Origin: Campylobacteraceae bacterium
GTDB taxonomy: Bacteria; Campylobacterota; Campylobacteria; Campylobacterales; Sulfurovaceae
Length of the DNA stretch: 50,604 nt
Reading direction: 5' to 3'
NCBI GenBank assembly: GCA_027038275.1
Contig: JALVXC010000061.1
Span: 1 to 50,604 of the forward strand
The notes under the pieces are model-generated. The model did not search any database, had not been told where the DNA came from, and worked only from the letters and a program-made list of their open reading frames with translations. Numbering within the stretch: the first letter of the stretch is position 1; each line of letters begins with the position of its first letter. The position numbers and the translations under genes were made by a program. Positions 1 to 9,061 of this stretch are shown in pieces.

Positions 1-1097
1 ACTATGGTGCAGTACTTGAAGCTTTAGAGAAAAGAGAGGATAACCTAGAGTTTAGAAGAGGGCTTATGATAAAAGCTTTTGAGCATACTGCCTCTTATGA
101 CTCTATGATTGCTAACTATATGAACAAGCGTTTTAACAGTGGTTTTGGAGAGTATCAATTTATTACAGGTAAAAAGGTTTTCCAAACTCGTTATGGAGAG
201 AACCCTCACCAAGATGGTGCACTGTATGAGTTTGACAACCACTTTAGCCAAAACTTTAAGCAACTCAAAGGTGAAGCTTCATTTAACAATATTAATGATG
301 TCAATGGTGCATTAAAAATTGCTACTAGCTTTGGAGATGCAAATGCTGTCTGTATTGTAAAACATGGAAACCCTTGTGGATTTGCTCTTAAAGATACTCT
401 ACTTGATTCATATATAGAGGCATTAAAGTGTGACCCTGTATCAGCTTTTGGTGGTGTAGTAGCTGTTAATGGTGTAGTAGACAGAGAACTTGCCCAAAAG
501 ATGAATGAGATTTTCTTAGAGGTAGTTATGGCAGCTGACTTTACAGAGGAGGCATTAGAGGTATTTGAGAAGAAAAAGCGTCTTAAACTCTTTGCACAAG
601 GTGGAGAAAAACTCGTAATGAGTAAAGATAGCCACGACTTTAAACATGTAGATGGTGGATTTGTCTACCAAAACTCAGACTGTATCTGTGATAATGAGGT
701 TCATAATGCCCACCAAAAATCTAAACTTTCAGCAACAGAGCAAGAGATGAAAGATTTAGAGATTGCATGGAAGGTAGCAGGACTTACTAAGTCAAACTGT
801 GTGGTCTATGTAAAAGACTCTGCAATGGTTGCTGTTGGTATGGGAATGACTAGTCGTGTAGATGCAGCTCAATGTGCATTGAAAAAAGCAAAAGAGATGG
901 GCTTAGATGTTAGTGGTTCTGCTATGGCATCTGAAGCTTTTTTCCCATTTAGAGATAGCATAGATGCAGCAGCCTCAGCTGGAGTAAAAGCAATTATTGA
1001 ACCAGGTGGAAGTATTAGAGATGATGAGGTGATTGAGGCTGCAAATGAGCATGGAATCTCTCTTTACTTTACAACTGTGAGACACTTTTTACATTAA
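1..1097 (+). CDS. purH: Bifunctional AICAR formyltransferase / IMP cyclohydrolase (5' partial)
   Basis: Performs the last two steps of de novo purine synthesis: AICAR formylation with 10-formyl-THF, then ring closure to IMP. The frame is open from the window edge (first whole codon at position 3), so the start lies outside; 364 residues are visible, and about 150 N-terminal residues, most of the cyclohydrolase domain, are missing. The formyltransferase domain is complete: the KHGNPCG segment carries the Lys-His pair of the family's active site, and the family's FFPFRDSID and EPGGSIRD blocks lie near the C-terminus. The ATG at 66 is internal, because homologous coding sequence continues upstream of it. 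The gene ends in TAA. Confidence 0.96.
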   Translation, partial: YGAVLEALEKREDNLEFRRGLMIKAFEHTASYDSMIANYMNKRFNSGFGEYQFITGKKVFQTRYGENPHQDGALYEFDNHFSQNFKQLKGEASFNNINDVNGALKIATSFGDANAVCIVKHGNPCGFALKDTLLDSYIEALKCDPVSAFGGVVAVNGVVDRELAQKMNEIFLEVVMAADFTEEALEVFEKKKRLKLFAQGGEKLVMSKDSHDFKHVDGGFVYQNSDCICDNEVHNAHQKSKLSATEQEMKDLEIAWKVAGLTKSNCVVYVKDSAMVAVGMGMTSRVDAAQCALKKAKEMGLDVSGSAMASEAFFPFRDSIDAAASAGVKAIIEPGGSIRDDEVIEAANEHGISLYFTTVRHFLH

Positions 1098-1167
1098 TAT
1101 TTTACAAATTATTCACGATTATTTGTTAATATCTATCAATTATAGAATTAAACAAGGATATAGGTTA

Positions 1168-1635
1168 ATGAGAAAAATACTATTTGGATTATTACTTTGT
1201 GCTAATATTATATTAGCAGAGGTAACAAATATACCTGCAACTATTGATTTTGTAAAATCAAATAAAATGAAGATAATAGATATTAGAACTAAAAGTGAAT
1301 GGAAGCAGATGGGTGTTATTAAAAATGCCTATCTACTAACTTTTTTTGATGAAGAGTCAAAATATAATGTAAAAGAGTTTATAAAAAAACTAGATAAAAT
1401 TGTTGACAAAGATGAGCAGTTTGCACTTATTTGTAATACCTCCAGTCGTACTAAGCTTGTCTCTAATTTTTTAGGTAATAAACTTGACTATCATGTTGTA
1501 AATTTGATAGGAGGTATGGATAAGTTAGTAAAAGATGGATATAAAGTGACTCCATACCCTAAAGAAGAGGCTATTGTGAAGAGTGTAGAGTTAAACTCTA
1601 CTGCTCAAAATCCTCTTAAAGTAACACCTAAGTAG
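1168..1635 (+). CDS. Periplasmic single-domain rhodanese-like protein
   Basis: A 155-residue protein with an N-terminal signal peptide (MRKILFGLLLCANIILA, cleavage probably after LA) and one rhodanese fold. The catalytic-loop Cys is in CNTSSR (residues 89-94), and the DIRTKSEW motif typical of rhodanese domains is at about 38-45. Rhodaneses transfer sulfane sulfur to thiol acceptors; the substrate here is unknown. I chose the ATG at 1168 because AAGGATA precedes it and a clean signal peptide follows; an in-frame TTG at 1123 has no ribosome binding site. It stands alone after purH, and a repeat remnant lies downstream. Confidence 0.82.
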   Translation: MRKILFGLLLCANIILAEVTNIPATIDFVKSNKMKIIDIRTKSEWKQMGVIKNAYLLTFFDEESKYNVKEFIKKLDKIVDKDEQFALICNTSSRTKLVSNFLGNKLDYHVVNLIGGMDKLVKDGYKVTPYPKEEAIVKSVELNSTAQNPLKVTPK

Positions 1636-1650
1636 AGGGCTATTAATCTT

Positions 1651-1719
1651 AGTACCGTTCACGCTAAGTAAATCCAAATTTAACGATAAGAGAAAGGTAC
1701 AGGTACAAGGCAGATTTTT
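1651..1719 (+). repeat. Truncated copy of the nested-palindrome element (remnant C)
   Basis: Positions 1681-1719 match 48228-48266 at 38 of 39 bases; the single difference is in the A-run after CGATAAG. Upstream, 1651-1680 aligns at nearly equal length with the outer left arm of the 48 kb element (both begin AGTACC and end near TTTAACGATAAG) but has diverged. The conserved GGACTAGC core and the entire right half are absent; after CAGATTTTT the sequence changes to an unrelated hairpin. Seen directly: a dispersed repeat. Inferred: a degraded or half copy. Confidence 0.85.
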
Positions 1720-1725
1720 CACTTG

Positions 1726-1747
1726 TTCCCAATGTCCTCATTGGGAA
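1726..1747. terminator. Perfect 9-bp hairpin between convergent genes
   Basis: TTCCCAATG pairs perfectly with CATTGGGAA across a TCCT loop, between the rhodanese stop and the 3' end of apt. There is no clear T-run, so intrinsic termination is uncertain. The alternative is a REP-like hairpin that interrupted the repeat remnant just upstream. Confidence 0.45.
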
Positions 1748-1761
1748 TGCATAAGCTTAAT

Positions 1762-2304
1762 CTAATCAAAATGCAAAACAGAATAGACCTCAGCCTCAAT
1801 TCCATCTCGCCCTTTCAAAAAGTCCAACTCAGCAATAAAACAAGCCTCTACACAATTAGCACCTACTTTTCCAATAAGTGAAGATGCAGCTTTTGCTGTT
1901 CCTCCTGTAGCTATTAGGTCATCTATTAGTAGAACTCTTGCCTCCTCTTTAGCAAAAGCGTCTATGTGTACCTCTACTTCATCAAAACCATACTCTAGGG
2001 AGTATTTCTCTGAAACAGTAGTGTAGGGTAGTTTCCCTTTTTTACGAATAGGTACAAAACCAATTCCTAATCTGTCAGCTAAAATAGAGCCGAAAATAAA
2101 ACCTCTTGCATCTATACCTGCTACATAGTCTAAGTTGTAGCTCTCGTAACGTTTAGTTAAGTGATTCATAAGTGTCTGAAATGCTTTAGGGTTGTTTAAA
2201 AGGGTGGTAATATCTTTAAAAACAATCCCTGGTTTTGGAAAGTCTGGAATATCTCTAATGCTTGATTCTATAATTTCTCTCTCTTCTTTTGTTAATGTTG
2301 ACAT
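1762..2304 (-). CDS. apt: Adenine phosphoribosyltransferase
   Basis: A cytoplasmic salvage enzyme of 180 residues that makes AMP from adenine and PRPP. The PRPP-binding motif is [14 protein letters not shown] in the C-terminal half, and the N-terminus has the family's [18 protein letters not shown] block. Length is normal. The ATG start has an AAGGA site 5 bases upstream. It is transcribed alone, convergent with the rhodanese gene and divergent from pyrH, with about 100 bp of shared upstream DNA. Confidence 0.95.
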   Translation of the reverse strand: MSTLTKEEREIIESSIRDIPDFPKPGIVFKDITTLLNNPKAFQTLMNHLTKRYESYNLDYVAGIDARGFIFGSILADRLGIGFVPIRKKGKLPYTTVSEKYSLEYGFDEVEVHIDAFAKEEARVLLIDDLIATGGTAKAASSLIGKVGANCVEACFIAELDFLKGRDGIEAEVYSVLHFD

Positions 2305-2374
2305 AAGAATCCTTCAATTTTATTTTTATTGCAAGTATAACCAAAGTAAACCAATATTAAGGGCATTTGGGTAA

Positions 2375-3115
<741 letters not shown>

Positions 3116-3143
3116 AATTTAAAATTTAATCATAAGGATAAAA

Positions 3144-3350
3144 ATGAAAATTGAAAAATTAACAGCATTGGCACTTGAAAAAGTAGATTTTGATAGATAT
3201 TTATTGGCTGCTGCTATTGGTAAAAGAGCAACGGCTATTGCAAATGGTGCAGCTCCTTTGGTAGATATGGATGCAAAAATTGATAAGTTTACTGACATTG
3301 CACTAGTAGAGATTGCAAAAGGTAAAATTGTAGTTAACAACGAAGGGTAA
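3144..3350 (+). CDS. rpoZ: RNA polymerase omega subunit
   Basis: A 68-residue protein matching a short omega subunit: it begins MKIEKLTALALEKVDFDRYLL, keeps the helix with AIGKRATAIANG, and ends soon after. Omega aids RNA polymerase assembly and, in some bacteria, contributes to the ppGpp site, which fits its position directly upstream of the ppGpp enzyme gene. An AAGGA site precedes the ATG. The spoT start lies 4 bases after the stop, so the two are probably translationally coupled. Confidence 0.9.
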   Translation: MKIEKLTALALEKVDFDRYLLAAAIGKRATAIANGAAPLVDMDAKIDKFTDIALVEIAKGKIVVNNEG

Positions 3351-3354
3351 CTTC

Positions 3355-5511
3355 TTGGAGGCTTTATTAAACAAAGCACAAAACATTAACACCATAGAAG
3401 AAGCCGAAAAGCTTCTTTTTGACTATCACCCTACACAATCACCCCTTTTTCATAAAGCATTAAGTTTAGCAAAAGAGGCTCATGCCCATCAAAAGAGAAA
3501 GAGTGGTGAACCCTACATTATTCACCCTATTCTTGTTGCTACCATTACAGCTTTGGTCTCAAATGATAAAGCGATGATAATTGCAGCACTTCTACATGAT
3601 GTAGTTGAAGATACAGATTATGAGATTGAAGAGATTGCTCAGATATTTGGTGAAGATGTTGCTTATATGGTTGAGGGGTTAACTAAAATTGAAGATATTA
3701 GAGAGGAGGAGCTTGTTCCTTCTACATCAGATAAAAAGCTTATCTCTTCTGCATTGACCTTTAGAAAGATGTTGATTTCTTCAATTAAAGATGTAAGAGT
3801 ATTGGTAGTAAAACTCTGTGATAGACTACACAATATGATAACTCTTGATGCACTTCCAAAAGAGAAACAGCAACGAATTGCCGAAGAGACAATGGTTGTT
3901 TATGCTCCTATTGCTCATAGACTAGGTATCTCACAAATAAAGAACCGTTTAGAAGATTTGAGCTTTTTGTATATCTATCCTGAAGCCTATAAGAAGATAG
4001 AGGATTACATAGAGGGCAACAGACAAAATCTAAAGTTAAAACTAAATACCTTTGTAAGCAATATTAACAAGCTTATGAAAGAGCATGGTTTTCATGAGGG
4101 GGAGTTTGAGGTCTTTGGGCGTGTAAAACACTACTACTCTATGTATCAAAAGATGCAGAGAAAAGGGATTGGTGTTGATGAAGTTTTAGATATGATTGCT
4201 ATTAGAGTATTGGTTAAGGAAGATATAGATTGTTATAAGGTTTTAGGTGTTTTACATCTAAACTATAAACCAATTATTTCACGATTTAAAGACTATATTA
4301 CTCTGCCAAAAGAGAATGGTTATGCTACCATTCACACTACACTCTTTAACGATGATGGCATTGTAGAGGCACAGATTCGTACCTTTGAGATGCATAAAAC
4401 AGCAGAGTTTGGAATTGCGGCTCATTGGCGATATAAAGATGGAAGAGAGCATAAAAATAGAGTTAATCTTGATTGGCTAGAGAGTCTACAGTATCAAAAT
4501 GACTCTATTGAGGAGTTCTATTCATTAGCAAAAGGTGATTTGTTTGTAGATGATATTGTTGTCTTCTCTCCAGATGGAGACACCTATACCTTGCCTCGTA
4601 AATCAGTCGCTTTAGATTTTGCTTATGCTGTTCATTCAGAGATTGGAGACAAAGCCATCTCTGCACTAGTTAACAAGCGTAAGGTATCGCTTTTGACAAC
4701 TCTAAAAAATGGAGATATTGTACGGATTTTAACCGATAAAGAGGCACAAGTTCACTGCTCTTGGTACGATACAGTTATGACTTCAAGAGCAAAAGATGGA
4801 ATTAGAAGTGCTTGTAATGCAAAGATTAAAGAGTGCAATAGATTAGCAGCGATTAATATTTTAACAGAGTTAGCAAATCGTTGTAGTAGTAGACTTTCTC
4901 ATAACGATATAGAAGAGATGTTTCAGGAGTGTAGCCTTAAAGAGAATGCCTATAAACTGACCTCAAATAGAGGAATCTACAAAGAGGTTAGTAGTAAATT
5001 TTTGGAGCAGTTTAATGCTAAGGGTATTACTTGTGCTGTACCTAAAGAGACTATTAAAGAGCATTTTAGATTTATCTCTAATTTTGAAATAAAAGAGGTA
5101 GAGTTTGACTACTGTTGTCACCCTAAAATGGGAGATGAGATAGTTGCTTTTGTAGAAAAGGATAAAGTGATAATCCACCATAAACTCTGTCAAGAGGCGT
5201 ATAAGCTTATGAGTGCTAAAAAACCTATGGTTTTTGTGGCATGGGTAGATGAACAGACAGCAAGGTATCAGTTGATTATCTCTTTACAGAACCGTAAAGG
5301 AATTTTAGCTGAACTATTGCATAAACTTGCAAATTTAGATTTAAATGTTATAAATATAGAGTTAGGGATTAAGAGTTCAGAGAGTGCAGAGTTTTGTAAA
5401 CTAGAGGTTGAGACCAAAGAGCAAAATATGAAACGGCTTCAAGAGAAGTTGAGTAAAAAATTTAAGTTAGTTGAGATGATAAATCTTGACGATGCTTATC
5501 GTAAAAATTAG
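3355..5511 (+). CDS. spoT: Bifunctional (p)ppGpp synthetase/hydrolase (Rsh)
   Basis: A 718-residue RelA/SpoT homologue that makes and degrades the stringent alarmone. In order: an HD hydrolase domain (HQKRKSGEPYIIHP near 46-58; HD at 81-82, followed by VVEDT, so hydrolysis looks intact); a synthetase domain with RVKHYYSMYQKM and later AEFGIAAHWRYK; a TGS domain from about 400 (VFSPDGDTYTLP); and a C-terminal ACT domain from about 645. The start is TTG, chosen because GAAGGG lies about 8 bases upstream and no ATG is suitably placed. A single bifunctional Rsh is usual for Campylobacterota. Confidence 0.95.
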   Translation: MEALLNKAQNINTIEEAEKLLFDYHPTQSPLFHKALSLAKEAHAHQKRKSGEPYIIHPILVATITALVSNDKAMIIAALLHDVVEDTDYEIEEIAQIFGEDVAYMVEGLTKIEDIREEELVPSTSDKKLISSALTFRKMLISSIKDVRVLVVKLCDRLHNMITLDALPKEKQQRIAEETMVVYAPIAHRLGISQIKNRLEDLSFLYIYPEAYKKIEDYIEGNRQNLKLKLNTFVSNINKLMKEHGFHEGEFEVFGRVKHYYSMYQKMQRKGIGVDEVLDMIAIRVLVKEDIDCYKVLGVLHLNYKPIISRFKDYITLPKENGYATIHTTLFNDDGIVEAQIRTFEMHKTAEFGIAAHWRYKDGREHKNRVNLDWLESLQYQNDSIEEFYSLAKGDLFVDDIVVFSPDGDTYTLPRKSVALDFAYAVHSEIGDKAISALVNKRKVSLLTTLKNGDIVRILTDKEAQVHCSWYDTVMTSRAKDGIRSACNAKIKECNRLAAINILTELANRCSSRLSHNDIEEMFQECSLKENAYKLTSNRGIYKEVSSKFLEQFNAKGITCAVPKETIKEHFRFISNFEIKEVEFDYCCHPKMGDEIVAFVEKDKVIIHHKLCQEAYKLMSAKKPMVFVAWVDEQTARYQLIISLQNRKGILAELLHKLANLDLNVINIELGIKSSESAEFCKLEVETKEQNMKRLQEKLSKKFKLVEMINLDDAYRKN

Positions 5512-5526
5512 TTAGAGGAAATAGAT

Positions 5527-6732
5527 ATGTCAAATGTAGAGATTGCATTAGAAGAGATTAGCCGAGGTGTAGCTGAAATTATCGACATGGAACGTATTGA
5601 GAAGTTGGTAAAGAGATTTTATGAAACAGGTGAGAGCTACACAGTAAAAGCAGGGTTTGACCCAACAGGTGCAGACCTACATCTAGGTCACACTGTATTG
5701 ATGCAAAAACTAAAGGTATTTCAAAAGCATGGAGCAAGAGTTCAGCTTTTGGTTGGGGACTTTACAGCAACCATTGGAGACCCAACAGGAAAGTCTGAAA
5801 CAAGAAAAGTTTTAGATAGAGAGACTATCTTAAAAAATGCACAGACCTACCAAGAGCAAGTTTTTATTATTTTAGACAGAGAGAAGACCGATATTGTTTT
5901 TAACTCAACATGGTTAGAGAAGTTGGGTGCTTCTGGATTAATAAGTTTAACAACAACCTATAATGTAGCACGTATGTTAGAGCGTGATGACTTTGAGAAG
6001 CGTTATAGAGCAGGGCAGAGCATATCTATATCTGAATTTATCTACCCTCTACTTCAAGGGTATGACTCAGTTGAACTTAAATCAGACATTGAGGTAGGAG
6101 GAACTGACCAAAAGTTTAACCTACTTATGGGAAGACATCTACAACGTGTTTACAGTGTAGGAAAAGAACAGGCTGTTCTTATGATGCCTATTTTAGAGGG
6201 GCTTGATGGGGTTCAAAAGATGAGTAAATCTCTCAACAACTATATTGGTATTACCGAAGAGCCAAAAGAGATTTATGGTAAGGTCTTATCAATATCAGAT
6301 GAGCTTATGTGGCGATACTATGAACTTCTAAGTGACAAATCTTTAAGTGAAATAGAACAGTTAAAAACAGATGTTGCAAATGGAGACTTACACCCTAAAA
6401 AAGCAAAAGAAAATCTCGCTTTAGAGCTAACTGCTAGATTTTATAATGAAGAGTCTGCTACTATGGCTAAGCGTGAATTTGATAATGTATTCAAATCAAA
6501 TCAACTACCTACAGATATACCTGAGTTTGAGATGGAGTCTGACATTTGGATTTGTAAAGCACTTGTAGATGCAAAACTTGAGCCATCTACCTCTCAAGCA
6601 CGACGCGACATCAAGCAGGGTGGTGTACGCCTTAATCAAGAGAAAGTAGCTGATGAGAAGATGAATCTAAGCTTGGGAGAGTATATTTTACAAGTAGGTA
6701 AGCGAAAATTTGCAAAAGTAAAGGTAAAGTAG
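5527..6732 (+). CDS. tyrS: Tyrosyl-tRNA synthetase
   Basis: A 401-residue class I synthetase that charges tRNA-Tyr. The HIGH-type signature is HLGH within FDPTGADLHLGHTVL (near residue 50), the KMSKS loop is in VQKMSKSLNNYIG, and the C-terminal S4-like RNA-binding domain is seen in QARRDIKQGGVRLNQEKV. A GAGGA site precedes the ATG, and only 15 bases separate it from spoT. Its TAG stop shares its last base with the GTG start of the next gene (TAGTG), which implies coupled translation. Confidence 0.96.
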   Translation: MSNVEIALEEISRGVAEIIDMERIEKLVKRFYETGESYTVKAGFDPTGADLHLGHTVLMQKLKVFQKHGARVQLLVGDFTATIGDPTGKSETRKVLDRETILKNAQTYQEQVFIILDREKTDIVFNSTWLEKLGASGLISLTTTYNVARMLERDDFEKRYRAGQSISISEFIYPLLQGYDSVELKSDIEVGGTDQKFNLLMGRHLQRVYSVGKEQAVLMMPILEGLDGVQKMSKSLNNYIGITEEPKEIYGKVLSISDELMWRYYELLSDKSLSEIEQLKTDVANGDLHPKKAKENLALELTARFYNEESATMAKREFDNVFKSNQLPTDIPEFEMESDIWICKALVDAKLEPSTSQARRDIKQGGVRLNQEKVADEKMNLSLGEYILQVGKRKFAKVKVK

Positions 6733-7829
6733 TGTCATTTAAATCTTTTAAAATTGGGAAATACACCATAGAAAAGCCAATTATACAAGGTGGTATGGGT
6801 GTAGGTATCTCTTGGGACCAGTTAGCAGGAAATGTAAGTTTAGAGGGTGGACTAGGAGTCATCTCAGCTGTTGGAACAGGAGTCTATAAAAACCGTGCTT
6901 ATGCTGAAAAAACAGTAGGTAAAGAGAAGCGTCCACTAGATGCTATTAATTTTTACTCCTATTCTGCTTTAAAAAAAATATTTGAAAATGCAAGAAAAAT
7001 CTGTGGAAATAAACCTTTAGCTGTAAATATACTCTATGCACAAAATGATTACAATAGAGTAGTAGCAGATGCTTGTAAGGCAGGAGCAGACATAATTATT
7101 ACAGGTGCAGGTCTTCCGTTAACCATGCCAGAAGCTGCAAAAGATTACCCTGATGTTGCACTAGTTCCTATTGTCTCTACGGCAAAGGCTCTAAGAATCT
7201 TATGTAGACGTTGGAAAAAGACTCATAATCGTCTTCCTGATGCTGTAATTGTTGAAGGACCACTCTCTGGTGGACATCAAGGGTTTAAGTATGAAGAGTG
7301 TTTTTTACCTGAAAATCAACTAGAGAATATCTTACCTCCTGTGGTAGAAGAGGCTAAAAATTGGGGTTCTATGCCAATTATAGCTGCTGGTGGGGTTTGG
7401 AATCATAATGACATTCAAAAGATGTTAGAGCTTGGTGCTAGTGCTGTACAAATGGGTACACGATTTATTGGTACAATAGAGTGTGATGTTAGTGATGTAA
7501 TGAAGCAGATGCTTGTTGAGGCTAAAGAGGAGGAGATAAAACTCTTTAAGTCCCCTGTTGGCTACCCAGCACGTGGAATTAAGAGTCAACTCCATAGAGA
7601 TATTGAGAAAGGAACAGCTCCTAAGGTTGCTTGTATCTCTAACTGTGTTGCACCATGTAATCGTGGTGAAGAGGCAAAAGTTGTTGGCTACTGTATTGCA
7701 GACCGACTAACTGATGCCTATGATGGCATAGCCGAAACAGGTCTCTTCTTTACAGGTTCTAACGGATATAAACTAAATGAGATTATCACAGTAAAAGAGT
7801 TGATGGATAAACTCATGAATGGAGAGTAA
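6732..7829 (+). CDS. Nitronate monooxygenase / FabK-like flavoprotein
   Basis: A 365-residue FMN-dependent TIM-barrel protein of the 2-nitropropane dioxygenase family. It shows the N-terminal PIIQGGMGVGISW, GPLSGGHQGF in the middle, and the FMN-phosphate segment IIAAGGVWNHNDIQ followed by GASAVQMGTRF. Near the C-terminus CISNCVAPC and a further Cys in VVGYC form a four-Cys cluster that could bind a metal or simply be structural. The family covers nitronate oxidases, enoyl-ACP reductases of FabK type and uncharacterised reductases; sequence alone does not decide. The start is GTG overlapping the tyrS stop. Confidence 0.85.
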   Translation: MSFKSFKIGKYTIEKPIIQGGMGVGISWDQLAGNVSLEGGLGVISAVGTGVYKNRAYAEKTVGKEKRPLDAINFYSYSALKKIFENARKICGNKPLAVNILYAQNDYNRVVADACKAGADIIITGAGLPLTMPEAAKDYPDVALVPIVSTAKALRILCRRWKKTHNRLPDAVIVEGPLSGGHQGFKYEECFLPENQLENILPPVVEEAKNWGSMPIIAAGGVWNHNDIQKMLELGASAVQMGTRFIGTIECDVSDVMKQMLVEAKEEEIKLFKSPVGYPARGIKSQLHRDIEKGTAPKVACISNCVAPCNRGEEAKVVGYCIADRLTDAYDGIAETGLFFTGSNGYKLNEIITVKELMDKLMNGE

Positions 7830-8970
7830 CATTTTTACTAAAAAGATTTTATATAATAAATATATCATATTACTATTTTTAATATTGCTTTTTTCAGATA
7901 GACTCTTTGCAGAAAATAGTTTTGTAAAGAGTAAGATTCGTCAAGCAGAGTTACGTCTCTACTTCTCTTCTAAAATAGAGAGGGTAACCTACTTCTCGAT
8001 TCCTCTAAAAGATGGGGTAACTAAGTATGTTTACGATATATATGGAGCAATCTTGCCAAAAGGCAAAGGAATCTCTCACCATACCTTTAGAACTGTTGAG
8101 TCATTTCGCATTGCACAAAATAGCCCTACAAAGGTTCGTGTGGTTATTAAGTCTAAAGAGAAAGCACTTGATAAACATGAGTTTAAAGGCAAAATGCTTA
8201 TTATTCCTCTTATTGCAGGACGCTATGTTGTTGGTTTTAGTGACTCAAAATCATCTTCTGATTCTAAAGAGGAAGATAGCTCTGCTTCTAAAAAACATCG
8301 CTACCGAGTAGTAATAGATGCTGGACATGGTGGAAAAGATACAGGAGCTGTCTACAATAATAAGATAGAGAAGTTTATTGTATTTTCTATTGCTTCTAAA
8401 CTCAAAAAGAGGTTAAAGGCAAAAGGTTTTAAGGTCTATATGACTAGAGATGATGACACTTTTGTAAAGCTACCTAAGAGAACAGAGTTTGCAAACAATA
8501 AAAAAGCAGATATTTTTGTATCTATTCATGCAAACGCTGCTCCAACCAAAGAAGAGAGAGATATTTTTAAAGGTATAGAGGTATACTACCTCTCTCCTGC
8601 AAAAACCCAAAGAGCCAAAGACGCTGCAGAGAAAGAGAATGCTGTAATGTTTGAGGGAAAAGATTTATATACTAAAAATGAGTACCTATCTTTGCTTAGC
8701 CGAGAGAAGATTGTAGAGTCTCATAAGTTGGGTTTAGATGTTCGTAATAAGATATTAAAAAATGTACGTTCTAAATTTAATATTGTAAATGGTGGTGTAA
8801 AACCTGCAAACTTTTGGGTTCTAGTTGGAGCTCAAATGCCAGCTATCTTGGTAGAGACAGGCTACATAACTCACCCAAAAGAGGGTGAGAACCTTATGAA
8901 TAACTACTATAAAGAGCTACTTGCTAAAGGGATTGCAGAGGGGATTGAGCGTTATTTGAGTCACAAGTAG
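7819..8970 (+). CDS. N-acetylmuramoyl-L-alanine amidase (Amidase_3)
   Basis: A 383-residue exported peptidoglycan hydrolase that cleaves the MurNAc-L-Ala bond. A hydrophobic signal segment covers residues 13-31 (ending LFA), an AMIN-like beta domain follows to about 140, then a Ser-rich linker (about 141-157) and the catalytic domain. Zinc ligands are expected at H170 in VVIDAGHGG, at a downstream Glu and at the His in VSIHANA; VETGYITHP near the C-terminus is also typical. Its ATG overlaps the previous gene by 11 bases and its ribosome binding site is weak, so translation probably depends on the gene upstream. Confidence 0.92.
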   Translation: MESNIFTKKILYNKYIILLFLILLFSDRLFAENSFVKSKIRQAELRLYFSSKIERVTYFSIPLKDGVTKYVYDIYGAILPKGKGISHHTFRTVESFRIAQNSPTKVRVVIKSKEKALDKHEFKGKMLIIPLIAGRYVVGFSDSKSSSDSKEEDSSASKKHRYRVVIDAGHGGKDTGAVYNNKIEKFIVFSIASKLKKRLKAKGFKVYMTRDDDTFVKLPKRTEFANNKKADIFVSIHANAAPTKEERDIFKGIEVYYLSPAKTQRAKDAAEKENAVMFEGKDLYTKNEYLSLLSREKIVESHKLGLDVRNKILKNVRSKFNIVNGGVKPANFWVLVGAQMPAILVETGYITHPKEGENLMNNYYKELLAKGIAEGIERYLSHK

Positions 8971-8992
8971 GGTGTTTTCTCCCGAAAATACC
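8971..8992 (+). terminator. Weak terminator-like hairpin after the amidase gene
   Basis: The base after the amidase stop opens GGTGTTTTC, which pairs with GAAAATACC across a four-base loop with one mismatch (8 of 9 pairs). No strong T-run follows, so this is a possible terminator or mRNA 3' stabiliser only. Confidence 0.35.
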
Positions 8993-9028
8993 ATCAAAAT
9001 CATAGTTTAACTATTTACTTTCTTTCGC

Positions 9029-9034
9029 TATAAT
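9029..9034 (+). promoter_or_regulatory. Likely thrC -10 box
   Basis: A perfect TATAAT lies 27 bases before the thrC ATG in an AT-rich spacer, with an AGGAT-type ribosome binding site in between. There is no convincing -35, which is common in Campylobacterota promoters. Confidence 0.6.
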
Positions 9035-9061
9035 TCCACATAATTTTTTATAGGATTTTTT

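Noticed and set aside
45-263. Reverse-strand open frame within purH
   Set aside because: A shadow of a clearly conserved purH frame; no ribosome binding site or recognisable protein.
1123-1167. Longer rhodanese start at a TTG
   Set aside because: No ribosome binding site, and the extension would bury the signal peptide.
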